Shown: in pieces, positions 50,768-59,340 of the stretch
How the letters are laid out: every line of letters starts with the position of its first letter
How positions within the stretch are numbered: position 1 is the first letter of the stretch
Assembly: GCF_910588395.1 (NCBI RefSeq)
Contig: NZ_CAJUPA010000002.1
Coordinates: forward strand, 1 to 64,000
DNA length: 64,000 nt
Direction: 5' to 3'
Origin: an uncultured Faecalibaculum sp.
Lineage (GTDB): Bacteria; Bacillota_I; Bacilli_A; Erysipelotrichales; Erysipelotrichaceae
Translations under genes and position numbers: made by a program
The notes under the pieces: generated by a model
Told to the model about the DNA's origin: nothing
What the model saw: the letters and a program-made list of their open reading frames with translations, nothing else
Database searches by the model: none

Positions 50768-51679
50768 TTACTTGCCGGACACGGCAGGCTTGGAAGCTTC
50801 CAGCTGAGCCGTCACCTTCTCAAAGGCATTCGGATCTACTGAGCGCAGCAGGTTGAGAATCTCACGCTGCCCTTCGGAACGTCCTTCAGCACGTCCTTCA
50901 GCTTTGCCGACATCTTTGCCATCCGCAAAGAAAATGTTGTTTTCCTTTTGCATCGTATCAATATCCTCTCTTTCCGCCGTATTCAGATGAATTCCCTGGC
51001 TTTCCAGATACGCGTAGTCCCGCTTGTCATCCGGAAGCAGAAACACGTTGTACAGAACTTTCTGCAGGTCTGTTGCGTCTGCAGGCGGAATGCCGAACTC
51101 CACCGTCAGAATGGTCGCCACAGGCCGGGTGACCAGCTTTTTCATATGGTTCCTGTTTTCTTCAGTATACCATTTCTCCGGCTCCTCAAAAAATGAAGGG
51201 AGATACCCGCCGCTGGCAGAACCCGGCACGACCTGAGGCGTTTTGTCGATTACCTTTCCCATCCGGGGCAACAGCCATATGGAAACCAGCTGAGGGCGGT
51301 CTTCGTACCGGTGCACCGGTTTGAATGTATCCAGCAGACCGTGGGCATAGACATTCTGCCGGTTTTCGATTGGATAACCGGGGTGCTTTTCCAGCTGCAT
51401 TTCAAAATGCAGAAGAAATCTGGAAATCCGGGGCGAATCCTGCTCAGGCAGATCCGCGGACCCAAGGGAATCCGCATGCAGAATGTGGCCGCCGAAGCTG
51501 AATTCGGTATTCCGCAGCGTGATGGCCCGGCGGGAATCCCGGTGAAAACAGGGAACGATCTGCGCAACCTGAAGGGAATGAAAATCAGGATGAAGCTGAT
51601 TCAGGATAAAAGCAGCCAGATCTGCAATCTGGATCACTTTTTTGAACGGGTTGTCATACACATACAATGCATCATTCAT
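50768..51679 (-). CDS. Rpn-family PD-(D/E)XK nuclease / transposase-like protein
   Basis: A protein of 303 aa. DNPFKKVIQIADLAAFILNQ opens the family; the nuclease core includes FRISRFLLHFEMQLE-like residues (ExQ motif), the domain continues to about residue 215, then a charged linker and a tail GKAEGRAEGRSEGQRE typical of Rpn/PD-(D/E)XK-family putative transposases. E. coli Rpn proteins cut DNA, promote recA-independent recombination, and several have toxin/antiphage roles with a small internal product as inhibitor. ATG 51679 follows AAAGGAGCGTATGTC. A partial duplicate of its 3' end lies immediately downstream. Confidence 0.82.
   Translation of the reverse strand: MNDALYVYDNPFKKVIQIADLAAFILNQLHPDFHSLQVAQIVPCFHRDSRRAITLRNTEFSFGGHILHADSLGSADLPEQDSPRISRFLLHFEMQLEKHPGYPIENRQNVYAHGLLDTFKPVHRYEDRPQLVSIWLLPRMGKVIDKTPQVVPGSASGGYLPSFFEEPEKWYTEENRNHMKKLVTRPVATILTVEFGIPPADATDLQKVLYNVFLLPDDKRDYAYLESQGIHLNTAEREDIDTMQKENNIFFADGKDVGKAEGRAEGRSEGQREILNLLRSVDPNAFEKVTAQLEASKPAVSGK
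50799..50978. repeat. exact 180-bp direct repeat, copy 2
   Basis: Identical to 50472-50651, offset 327 bp; part of the intact Rpn-type gene. Confidence 0.95.
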
Positions 51680-52055
51680 GACATACGCTCCTTTCGTGCA
51701 ATGCAATCACGTTTCCAGAACCGGTTTTGGACTATACAGGACGTCTGCTTGTAAACGTATTGTATCTTTGTGTGCAGGAATACGCAACATAAATCCGAAT
51801 CTACGTGGCTAATCCCATTATAAATGCGTGAATATAGCATAACTGCCGTTAGTTTGGTGCAGAAATGCAGCAGGCTGTTATTTTAACCGTCACTTTGCCT
51901 TATCCGGCCCCGGCCATATCCGCAATCTGCATCCCGCCATTCACCGCATCCGGACACCAGCCTGCACGACCCTGTGTCCCTGTGCCAGGACGGGCGGCTG
52001 TACAATCTCCGGCACGAAACGTAAAATGGAACTAATGCCGGAGGGAGGAAATCCC
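51680..52055. other. spacer with yqeG promoter, otherwise empty
   Basis: About 375 bp, AT-rich on the left and GC-rich on the right. TAAAAT (52022-52027) is the likely -10 for the yqeG operon, with GGAGGGAGGAA after it. I found no gene. Confidence 0.5.
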
Positions 52056-52577
52056 GTGTTATTTCGACCAGACTACTACATATCTCATTACTCGAACCTG
52101 GACCTGGACAAGCTGAAACGCCAGGGCATCAAACTGCTGCTCTGCGACATCGACAACACCCTGGTGGCCTGGAACGATCCGGACAACAACGTCAAGGTGA
52201 AGCGCTTCATCGGCAGGGTGAAGCGTGCCGGCCTGAAAGTTGCCCTGGTATCCAACGCCATGCCAAAGCGCGCCAGCCGGTTTGCCCGGGATCTCGGCGT
52301 GGAAAAGGTGTTCTGCCTGTCCTGCAAGCCGCTGCCCCGGAACCTGAAAAAAGCCATGCGGTTCTATCACGTAAAACCGGAAGAAACCGCCCTGCTGGGG
52401 GATCAGCTCATGACCGACATCCTGGGAGCCAACCTGGCAGGGGTGTACTCGATCCTGACTCATCCCATCACCGAAAGCGACAAGTTCGACACCAGAATCA
52501 ACCGGTTCTTCGAAAACCGGATTCTGGACCACTACGAAAAGAAAGGCGCGTTCAAAAGGAGGAAATTCGATGACTGA
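52056..52577 (+). CDS. yqeG: YqeG-family HAD phosphatase
   Basis: A protein of 173 aa, the family length. HAD motif I is LLLCDIDNTLVAWN, motif II VALVSNA, then the Lys-rich KPLPRNLKKAM and motif IV LLGDQLMTDILGAN. The start is GTG 52056, eight bases after GGAGGGAGGAA, which aligns with the YqeG N-terminus; upstream ATGs at 52026 and 52035 overlap the -10. The family is always found before yqeH and is linked to ribosome assembly or 40-type phosphate turnover that is not well defined. First gene of a seven-gene operon. Confidence 0.9.
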   Translation: MLFRPDYYISHYSNLDLDKLKRQGIKLLLCDIDNTLVAWNDPDNNVKVKRFIGRVKRAGLKVALVSNAMPKRASRFARDLGVEKVFCLSCKPLPRNLKKAMRFYHVKPEETALLGDQLMTDILGANLAGVYSILTHPITESDKFDTRINRFFENRILDHYEKKGAFKRRKFDD

Positions 52578-53652
52578 ATACTGCAAAGGGTGCGGCGTGC
52601 AGCTGCAGAACGAAGATCCGGATGCCCTGGGTTATGTCCCGAAACTGGATGCTTCCTATTGCCAGCGGTGTTTCCGCATCCGCAACTACGGTGATGTGAC
52701 CATCGACATGAAACAGGGCATCGAATCTTCGAAGACCCTGGACAAAATCAGCGAAGTGGACGGCACGGTCTTCTGGGTCGTGGATCTCTTCGCCTTTGAA
52801 TCCAACCTCATCTCCCGCCTCAACCGCAAGCTCCCCGGCAAGGACATCGTGCTGGTGCTCACCAAGCGGGATGTGCTGCCGGAGTCTCTGACAGACGAAA
52901 AAATCTACGACTTCGTGGACCGGCGGCTGAAGGATGAAGGCATCGAAGTCAAGGACATGCTCATCGTGGGCGGCCTGCTCAAACACGGGGAAATGGCACA
53001 GGAATCCATCGACAACCTGAAAGCTGCCATGGAGTATTACCGCAAAGGCGGCAATGTCATCTTCATGGGGACAGCCAATGCCGGCAAAAGCACCCTCATC
53101 AATCAGCTGCTGCACTCCGGGGATCTCACTGTATCCCGGAACCCCGGCACCACCCTGGACCTGATTCCCATTGAACAGGACGGCTGGACGATCTACGACA
53201 CCCCGGGCATCGAAAACCACCACAGTCTGCTGTCGGTTCTCCCGGCGAAGGATCTCAAAACCGTCATTCCCACCAAACCCATCCGGCCTTTTGTCTCGCA
53301 GATCTATGAAGACCAGTCCTTTGCCGCCGGCGGCCTGGCACGGCTGGATGTGCAGACAGACGGCAAAGCCACCGTGGTGGGCAACTTCTCCCGCAGTCTG
53401 CCCATTCACCGGGGAAAACTGGCCAAAGCCGATGAACTCTGGACAAAACACCTCAACGGCATGCTGTCCCCCGCGGCAGACACCAGTCTGCTCACCCTGC
53501 ACACCTGGCATGCCCCGAAGCTGCATCCCGGTGAAAAAATGGATGTGGACATTGCGGGAATCGGCTGGTTCACGGTATCCGGCGATATCAAGGACGTGTA
53601 TGTAAAAGCCCACAAGGGCGTGGATGTAACATTTCGAAAGGCGATGATCTGA
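52570..53652 (+). CDS. yqeH: ribosome biogenesis GTPase YqeH
   Basis: A protein of 360 aa. An N-terminal zinc finger (CKGCG... CQRC) precedes a circularly permuted GTPase: G4 LTKRD comes before G1 GTANAGKSTL and G3 DTPGI. The C-terminal domain contacts RNA. YqeH helps assemble the 30S subunit. AAAAGGAGG lies before ATG 52570, which overlaps the yqeG end by eight bases. Confidence 0.95.
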   Translation: MTEYCKGCGVQLQNEDPDALGYVPKLDASYCQRCFRIRNYGDVTIDMKQGIESSKTLDKISEVDGTVFWVVDLFAFESNLISRLNRKLPGKDIVLVLTKRDVLPESLTDEKIYDFVDRRLKDEGIEVKDMLIVGGLLKHGEMAQESIDNLKAAMEYYRKGGNVIFMGTANAGKSTLINQLLHSGDLTVSRNPGTTLDLIPIEQDGWTIYDTPGIENHHSLLSVLPAKDLKTVIPTKPIRPFVSQIYEDQSFAAGGLARLDVQTDGKATVVGNFSRSLPIHRGKLAKADELWTKHLNGMLSPAADTSLLTLHTWHAPKLHPGEKMDVDIAGIGWFTVSGDIKDVYVKAHKGVDVTFRKAMI

Positions 53653-53945
53653 TGCTGCTCAATGCATCTCAAAAGAAAACACTCCGGAGCCTGGGACAGG
53701 GCATGCCGGCGCTGCTGCAGATCGGCAAGGACGGTCTGAGCGAAAACACCGTAAAGAATCTGGACATTCAGCTGGATGCCCATGAACTCGTGAAAATCAA
53801 TCTTCTGAAAACCGCACCGCTGGATGTCCGGGAAGCCGCCATCGACCTGGCGGCGGCCACCGGCGCCAATGTGGTGCACATCATCGGACGCACCATTCTG
53901 CTGTACCGGCCCACGAAGGAAAACAAGCTGGGCATCCGCCTGTGA
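53652..53945 (+). CDS. yhbY: CRM-domain RNA-binding protein YhbY
   Basis: A protein of 97 aa consisting of one CRM domain: LNASQKKTLRSLGQ, LLQIGKDGLSENTV and VVHIIGRTILLYRP with the GxxG-type loop. It binds pre-50S particles. It starts on the last base of yqeH's stop region and overlaps the next gene by four. Confidence 0.94.
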   Translation: MLLNASQKKTLRSLGQGMPALLQIGKDGLSENTVKNLDIQLDAHELVKINLLKTAPLDVREAAIDLAAATGANVVHIIGRTILLYRPTKENKLGIRL

Positions 53946-55069
53946 GCACAGCGGACTGCGGCGTGTTTGTGCCGCCGGTGCCCACCGCCGGACTGATCAG
54001 CCGCATTCCTCCGGTGCTTCTGCCCCGCCGGCGCATCGTGCTGCTGGGAGGATCCTTCGACCCGGTCCATGCCGGGCATCTGACCATGGCACGCGCTGCC
54101 CTGGATCAGCTGGAGGCAGATGAAGTGTGGTTCATTCCTGCCACACAGGCGCCGCTGAAAAGCCGCCCCCTGACTCCTGGTGAACACCGGCGGAAGATGC
54201 TGGAAATCGCGCTGCAGGATGAACCCCGGATGCGGGTGGAAACCTGTGAGCTGGAACGGGAAGGAGAGTCCTTCACCATTGACACCGTGCGGTACCTGAA
54301 AAAGGAACATCCGGACTGTGATTTCACCTTTCTGGTGGGCAGCGATCAGGTGGAGCAGTTTCACAAATGGAAAGAAGCCGATGCGCTGGCGCGGCTGGTG
54401 AAGTTTGCGGCTGTGGCCCGGGATGGGCGCAGTCCCCGGACAAAATATCCCATTCACTACATTCACATGGATCCCGTGCCGGTCTCCAGCACGGAAATAC
54501 GCCGGGGCAACCGGCTGAATTACGTTCCCCAGGCACTGCTGGACTACTTTTACGCCAACCGGCTCTACTGCAAGGAATTTGTGCAGAGCCGCGTTCCCCA
54601 GCACCGCTATATGCACAGTCTTTCCGTGGCCAGACTCACCGAACAGTTTGCCGCGGCCGCGGGACTGGACGCCAATCAGGCCTGGCTGACAGGCCTGTTT
54701 CATGACGTCTGCAAAGCCATGCCCGCAGACCGCATGCGGCCCTGGCTGGAAGCCGTCTGTCCCCAGGAACTGACCATGCACCCCGCTGCCTGGCACAGCT
54801 ATGTGGGGGCGCAGGTGACGGACCGGGTCTTCGGCATCCACGATCCCCGGATCTCCAACGCCATTTTCCACCATGTCAAGGGAACCAGCGACGATCCCCT
54901 GGCCATGTGTGTGTTCTGCGCCGACAAACTCGACCCGCTGCGGGGCTACGACAGCTATGATCTGATCGACCTGTGCTGCAGGGATCTGAAAGCCGGCTTT
55001 GAAAAATGCAGGGAAACCAACCGCGAATACGTGGATTCCCACAGGAAGGATGCAGTATGGACAAACTGA
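53942..55069 (+). CDS. nadD-yqeK: NadD-YqeK fusion
   Basis: A protein of 375 aa. Residues about 30-205 are nicotinate-nucleotide adenylyltransferase: LLGGSFDPVHAGHLTMA, FIPATQAPLK, and VSSTEIRRG motif. Residues about 210-370 are an HD-domain protein of the YqeK group (RYMHSLSVARLTEQF, LTGLFHDVCK), which in other bacteria hydrolyses diadenosine tetraphosphate. The two are separate neighbouring genes in Bacillus. The first 29 residues are an extra proline-rich lead; the start is GTG 53942 overlapping yhbY, though a later start cannot be excluded. Confidence 0.92.
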   Translation: MSTADCGVFVPPVPTAGLISRIPPVLLPRRRIVLLGGSFDPVHAGHLTMARAALDQLEADEVWFIPATQAPLKSRPLTPGEHRRKMLEIALQDEPRMRVETCELEREGESFTIDTVRYLKKEHPDCDFTFLVGSDQVEQFHKWKEADALARLVKFAAVARDGRSPRTKYPIHYIHMDPVPVSSTEIRRGNRLNYVPQALLDYFYANRLYCKEFVQSRVPQHRYMHSLSVARLTEQFAAAAGLDANQAWLTGLFHDVCKAMPADRMRPWLEAVCPQELTMHPAAWHSYVGAQVTDRVFGIHDPRISNAIFHHVKGTSDDPLAMCVFCADKLDPLRGYDSYDLIDLCCRDLKAGFEKCRETNREYVDSHRKDAVWTN

Positions 55070-55428
55070 CAGACGTCGTCATCGACGCCATTGAAGACAA
55101 AAAAGGCACGGACATCCGTGTCTACGACATGAAGGATCTTTCTCCGTTCATGGACACCATGATCGTGTGCAGCACCAGCAACCTGCGGCAGAACAACGCC
55201 GTGGTGCAGAGCATCAAGGACAAGCTCAGGGAAGAAAATCTGAACTGCGACATGCGGGTGGAAGGCCGGCAGGACTCCAAATGGATCCTGGTGGATCTTC
55301 AGGATGTGGTCGTGAATGTCTTTGTGCAGGACGAACGGGAGTTTTACGGACTGGACCGGCTGTACAGGGATGTGTTCATTGACCGCACCGAAGAAGCCGG
55401 TCGTCCGGCAGAATCCGGACAGGCATGA
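55057..55428 (+). CDS. rsfS: ribosome silencing factor RsfS
   Basis: A protein of 123 aa. IDAIEDKKGTDIRVYDM, DTMIVCSTSNLRQ and SKWILVDLQDVVVNVF match the RsfS/Iojap family, which binds protein L14 and keeps subunits apart in starvation. ATG 55057 follows AGGAAGGATGCAGT and lies thirteen bases inside the nadD-yqeK end. It overlaps the methyltransferase by four. Confidence 0.95.
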   Translation: MDKLTDVVIDAIEDKKGTDIRVYDMKDLSPFMDTMIVCSTSNLRQNNAVVQSIKDKLREENLNCDMRVEGRQDSKWILVDLQDVVVNVFVQDEREFYGLDRLYRDVFIDRTEEAGRPAESGQA

Positions 55429-56129
55429 ACTACGGCATTCTGGCCCGGTATTACGATGCCCTGGTCAAGGACGACGAAGCCACCCTTCAGTGGGTGAACT
55501 GGATCGGCCGCCGGGGCAGAACGCTTCTGGACTGCGCCTGCGGATCCGGGGAAATCACCCGGCAGCTGGCCGGCCTGTATGAACAGACAGCCGGCATGGA
55601 TCTCTCTCCGGACATGATCCGGGCTGCATCCGCCAAGGACCCGGAAAACACCGTCACCTGGCTTGCAGGAGACATGACAGATCTTGACTCTCTGGGAACC
55701 TGGGACGTGATCACCTGTCTGTGCGATTCCGTCAACTACCTGGACCGCCAGGGATTCATACAGTGGCTGGACCAGGTCCATGATCATCTCAATGACGGCG
55801 GATGGCTGTGCTTTGACATGCACAGTCTGGACCGGCTGGAGGAATTTGACCAGGGGTATGTGGAAACCGGCACCTTTGACGACGGGACCCAGGTGCAGTG
55901 GGTGATCGAAAGCGAAGAAGACCGGCTGTACCAGGACTTCGCCTTCTATCTGACGGACGGGACCACCCTGCAGGAACACCATGTGCAGCATGTCCATGAT
56001 CCTGCCTTTGTGGAAGAAGAACTGAAACGGCGCTTTGACATCGCAAGCGTCACCACGGACTTCGACCTGCCCGGGCTGCAGCCGGGAGAGAAGTATTTTT
56101 ATATCTGCAGAAAGAAGGAGACAGCATGA
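55425..56129 (+). CDS. yqeM: SAM-dependent methyltransferase (YqeM-like)
   Basis: A protein of 234 aa. Motif I is LLDCACGSGEITRQL, followed by GMDLSPDMI (motif II), and WDVITCLCDSVNYL (motif IV). The position after rsfS matches YqeM of Bacillus. The substrate is unknown. Overlaps both neighbours by four bases. Confidence 0.88.
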   Translation: MNYGILARYYDALVKDDEATLQWVNWIGRRGRTLLDCACGSGEITRQLAGLYEQTAGMDLSPDMIRAASAKDPENTVTWLAGDMTDLDSLGTWDVITCLCDSVNYLDRQGFIQWLDQVHDHLNDGGWLCFDMHSLDRLEEFDQGYVETGTFDDGTQVQWVIESEEDRLYQDFAFYLTDGTTLQEHHVQHVHDPAFVEEELKRRFDIASVTTDFDLPGLQPGEKYFYICRKKETA

Positions 56130-56803
56130 TTGGAATCATCACCGCCATTGAAGAAGAAGCCCAGGCTCTGCTGGGCATCATGCAGGTGAAAAGCGCCACG
56201 GAAACCGCCGGCATCCGCTTCTGGACCGGCACCATTGAAGGAGAAGACGTCACCATGGCCCTGGGCGGCGTGGGCAAGGCTCTGGCAGCCATGGCCACCA
56301 CCCTGCTCATTGACCTCTGCGACCCGGACTACATCATCAACGCCGGCGTCGCCGGCGGCCTGCTGGAGACACAGAAAGTCGCGGACCTGGTCATCAGTTC
56401 CCGCATCATCCAGGCAGACTACGACACCTCCATCCTGGACGGCCCGGAAGGCAAAGGAAAGACCTTCGATCCGGACCTGCGTCTGGTGAACCGCGCCAGA
56501 CAGATCATGGACACCCTGCAGATGCCCAGCGAACTGGGCATCGTGGCCAGCCAGGACAAGTTCATTGCCCTTCCCGAAGACATCGCCTTCATCAAATCCA
56601 CCTGGCCAGACGCCGCCTGCGCCGAAATGGAAGCCGGGGCCATCGCCCAGGTCGCAGATGCCTTCCGCGTGCCTTTCATCGCCGTGCGGGCTCTCTCGGA
56701 TGTCACCGGCCATGAAGACAACCCCATGGAATTTGAAGAATTCGCCAGAACCGCTGCCGACAGCACCGCCCGGTTCATCCGGAGCTGGTGCGCCAGCCTC
56801 TGA
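56126..56803 (+). CDS. mtnN: 5'-methylthioadenosine/S-adenosylhomocysteine nucleosidase
   Basis: A protein of 225 aa. IGIITAIEEEAQAL, VGKALAAM, VVAGGL-type INAGVAGGL, MEAGAIAQVADAF and VRALSDVTG (catalytic Asp) are all MTAN hallmarks. It removes adenine from MTA and SAH after methylation reactions. The last gene of the yqeG operon, overlapping the methyltransferase. Confidence 0.93.
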   Translation: MIGIITAIEEEAQALLGIMQVKSATETAGIRFWTGTIEGEDVTMALGGVGKALAAMATTLLIDLCDPDYIINAGVAGGLLETQKVADLVISSRIIQADYDTSILDGPEGKGKTFDPDLRLVNRARQIMDTLQMPSELGIVASQDKFIALPEDIAFIKSTWPDAACAEMEAGAIAQVADAFRVPFIAVRALSDVTGHEDNPMEFEEFARTAADSTARFIRSWCASL

Positions 56804-56812
56804 TGGTAAAAT
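56804..56812 (+). promoter_or_regulatory. extended -10 before the IscA-like gene
   Basis: TGGTAAAAT at 56804-56812 just after the mtnN stop, with GGAGG at 56819 leading to ATG 56832; gives the next gene its own start. Confidence 0.6.
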
Positions 56813-56831
56813 GGGTGCGGAGGCGATTGAT

Positions 56832-57218
56832 ATGAGAATTACAGACAGTGCCAGAGAAGTTCTGCAGCAGGCCCTGCAGGAAACCGGCGCCCACGGCCTG
56901 CGTGTGGCCATTCAGGAGACATGCTGCGGCAAAAGCCCGGTGATCGGACTGGATGTCTACACCGAAGACGATCAGCCGGAAACCATCAATGACATCAATA
57001 TCGTGATCCCCGAAGAAGCCCGGGACGTGGTGGACGGACTGGAAATCGATCTGGTCAACGGCGAACTCGTTGTGCTCAACACCGTATGCGGATGCGGCGG
57101 CCATGAAGGCGGCTGCTGCGGCGGTCATGGGGAAAGCCACCACGATCATGGCGAAGGCTGCTGCGGCCACGGCGAAGGCCATCACCATCACGGTGAAGGC
57201 TGCTGCCACCACGAATAA
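56832..57218 (+). CDS. IscA/HesB-like protein with His/Cys-rich tail
   Basis: A protein of 128 aa. Residues 1 to about 85 form an IscA/HesB-type domain: RITDSAREVLQQALQETGA, VAIQETCCGKSP and LNTVCGCGG with Cys positions that could hold an Fe-S cluster. After it comes a tail of about 40 residues made almost only of His, Cys, Gly and Glu, in repeats such as HGEGCCGHGEG. Such a tail binds transition metals. Start chosen at ATG 56832 with GGAGG; ATG 56811 overlaps the -10. Function may be Fe-S or metal storage; the family in clostridia includes selenoproteins, but no Sec codon is present here. Confidence 0.8.
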   Translation: MRITDSAREVLQQALQETGAHGLRVAIQETCCGKSPVIGLDVYTEDDQPETINDINIVIPEEARDVVDGLEIDLVNGELVVLNTVCGCGGHEGGCCGGHGESHHDHGEGCCGHGEGHHHHGEGCCHHE

Positions 57219-57248
57219 ACCGCTGTTCGGAAACAGCGCCACTGCATG

Positions 57249-57283
57249 AAAACCGGCTGCCTGAAACACAGCCGGTTTTCAGG
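57249..57283. terminator. terminator of the IscA-like gene
   Basis: AAAACCGGCTG (57249-57259) and CAGCCGGTTTT (57269-57279) pair perfectly with T-run on each side. Confidence 0.9.
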
Positions 57284-57368
57284 TGGAACCAGTGCAGGCA
57301 GCTTTGTCACAGTTTGCATGCCCCCACCCTGCCAGGCACTCCGCCGGCTCTGAAAGGAGAATCTGTCC

Positions 57369-58292
57369 GTGAACCTGTCTCAGGCCCGCAAAACCCTTAT
57401 CCGCAAATTCGCTCCCCTCACCAGGCTCGTCACCCGGTGCATCCACGACGATCTCACCACCCGCGCTGCTGCGCTTTCCTACTACCTGGTGTTTTCCATA
57501 TTTCCCCTGCTCATCCTCTTCAGCCTCATCATCGGCTCCCTGCACATAGACATCGCCGCCCTGAACACCTTTCTCTCCCACGTCCTGCCCGCCGACATGA
57601 CCGCCATGCTGAAAAGCTACCTGGAGTACGTCACCCGGACCTTCGATGTCAGGCTGCTGATCTTCGCCCTGGTGTTCTCCGTCTACTTCCCCTGGCGTTT
57701 TATCCGCAGCCTCATGGACGGCATCCGCATCGCTTACCGCCAGCAGCAGGAAGACGGTGTGGTGAAACGGACCCTGAAACAGATCCTGTGCACCCTTCTG
57801 ATCCCCTTCACCCTTGCCGCCAGCCTGATCCTCATTCTCCTTGGACAGAACGTTATCAGCTTCCTGGTCTCGCTGCTGGCCGCTGACACCCTGCGTCTCT
57901 CAGACCTGCTCCTCACCCTCTGGCAGTACGGCCGTTTCCTCATCGCTGCCGCCCTCATGTGCCTCTCCCTCATCATTCTCTACCGCCTCTCCATCTCCAC
58001 CCGGATCCCGTTTCGATCCCTCCTCCCGGGAATCCTGTTTTCCCTCACCGCCTGGGTCATCTCCAGCATTGCCTTCTCCTTCTACGTGGAAAACTTCGCC
58101 GATTACAGCGCCATCTACGGCACCCTGGGCGCCTTCATTGTTCTCCTCCTGTGGATGTACCTCACCAGTCTGATCCTGCTTGCCGGCAGCGAAATCAACG
58201 CCCTGTGGTGGCTCAGAGCCTCTCTGCGCAGCAAACGCAACGCCATGAAGCAAAACGCCGCCGCACGCAAAGCCGCTTCTGCCGCCAGCTGA
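57369..58292 (+). CDS. YihY/BrkB family inner-membrane protein
   Basis: A protein of 307 aa with about six helices. LTTRAAALSYYLVFSIFPLLIL is the family signature, then WRFIRSLMDGIRIAY and SLTAWVISSIAFSFY. The family was once called RNase BN, wrongly; its function is not known. GTG 57369 follows AAAGGAGAATCTGTCC. The C-terminal tail is basic (NAMKQNAAARKAASAAS). Confidence 0.88.
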   Translation: MNLSQARKTLIRKFAPLTRLVTRCIHDDLTTRAAALSYYLVFSIFPLLILFSLIIGSLHIDIAALNTFLSHVLPADMTAMLKSYLEYVTRTFDVRLLIFALVFSVYFPWRFIRSLMDGIRIAYRQQQEDGVVKRTLKQILCTLLIPFTLAASLILILLGQNVISFLVSLLAADTLRLSDLLLTLWQYGRFLIAAALMCLSLIILYRLSISTRIPFRSLLPGILFSLTAWVISSIAFSFYVENFADYSAIYGTLGAFIVLLLWMYLTSLILLAGSEINALWWLRASLRSKRNAMKQNAAARKAASAAS

Positions 58293-58397
58293 CTGGCTGA
58301 TCCGCTTTCGCTCCTGCCGATGGCCGCCGGTCAGGCAGGATTCCTTTCTTTCACAGGTGTTAGAACCGGCGGCAGGCGGGGCATTTAGAATGGGGGC

Positions 58398-58820
58398 ATG
58401 AAGAAACGCATTGCATGGCTTGTGGCACTGGCCGGTGCAGTGGTGATCGGCAGTCTGGCGATCACTTCGCCGCTGGTGCAGAATCTGCTGTACACCGGAC
58501 ACCGCACCGGCGGCAGCGACAGAGCCCAGGGAACTTATGAACTGCAGGGAGAAGACCTGACGCTGAAGGAACCGGTCTTTGGCGGCGCCCAGAAAGACCC
58601 CCGCACGCTGCTGCTCACAGGATGCATCCGGCAGGATGGCGGAGAGGTGGCTGTGCAGCTGAGCGCCGGAAAGGAAAGCACGCCCCTGTGCAGCTATGCC
58701 GGATACTTTCAGCAGGAAGTCGTGCTTCCTGCCGGCAGTGCCTACATTGAAGTGGTCTGTCACGATTTCACCGGATATATCATGCTGGAGAGCCGGGATA
58801 CGGGACACCAAGCCGGATGA
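58398..58820 (+). CDS. exported hypothetical protein
   Basis: A protein of 140 aa. MKKRIAWLVALAGAVVIGSLAI is a signal peptide or anchor. The outer part is beta-rich with two Cys (TGCIRQD and PLCSY, then VVCHDF). No family recognised. TAGAAT (58386-58391) is six bases before the ATG, and GGGGG just before the ATG is too close to act as an SD; leaderless is likely. Confidence 0.6.
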   Translation: MKKRIAWLVALAGAVVIGSLAITSPLVQNLLYTGHRTGGSDRAQGTYELQGEDLTLKEPVFGGAQKDPRTLLLTGCIRQDGGEVAVQLSAGKESTPLCSYAGYFQQEVVLPAGSAYIEVVCHDFTGYIMLESRDTGHQAG

Positions 58821-58851
58821 CAGATGTGCGTCAGGCGGTATAATAAAAACG

Positions 58852-59340
58852 ATGCCAGCAAAAAACAGAAAGAAGAAGGGAAGCCGGAAAAGAACAACCT
58901 ACGGACTTTCCATGACGATATTGCTCTGGGCCCTGGCCATCGGACTGGTTTCCGTGTTCTGGGCCCTCTTTATATCCGGTCCGGTGCGGCTGCACGACGC
59001 GCAGCTGTCGGCTGTGGAAACGGTGATCCGGGAAGAGGTCCCGGAAATCAAAGGACTGGAACAGAATACCTTTGCCTATGTAACGTGGCAGGGCTACACC
59101 GAAGAGACACTGTACTGGTTTGACAACAACGGTCACCAGCTCACCACCCGGGGCATCGAGACCCTGGATTATGACGCGGCGAAAGAAACCGCAAAAAAGG
59201 ACTATGACATCGAATCGGATTCCATCCGGCTGGCCTTTGGCTATGACAGCCCGGTCTATGAGATTCACGGCTCCGGCCAGATGATCATGCTGGATTATGA
59301 CACCCTGACACGGATTTATGAAAGAGAGGATGCGCATTGA
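58852..59340 (+). CDS. ypmB: YpmB-like protein (DUF5590), wall elongation factor TseB-like
   Basis: A protein of 162 aa. A basic N-terminus, one transmembrane helix (about residues 20-42) and two outer PepSY-like repeats (AYVTWQGYTEETLYWFDNNG, with LAFGYDSPVYEIHGSG) match the YpmB/TseB group, known in Bacillus to bind penicillin-binding protein 2A and tune elongation. The gene order before dnaD and nth agrees with Bacillus. TATAAT (58839-58844) lies seven bases before ATG 58852 without SD: leaderless. Confidence 0.85.
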   Translation: MPAKNRKKKGSRKRTTYGLSMTILLWALAIGLVSVFWALFISGPVRLHDAQLSAVETVIREEVPEIKGLEQNTFAYVTWQGYTEETLYWFDNNGHQLTTRGIETLDYDAAKETAKKDYDIESDSIRLAFGYDSPVYEIHGSGQMIMLDYDTLTRIYEREDAH

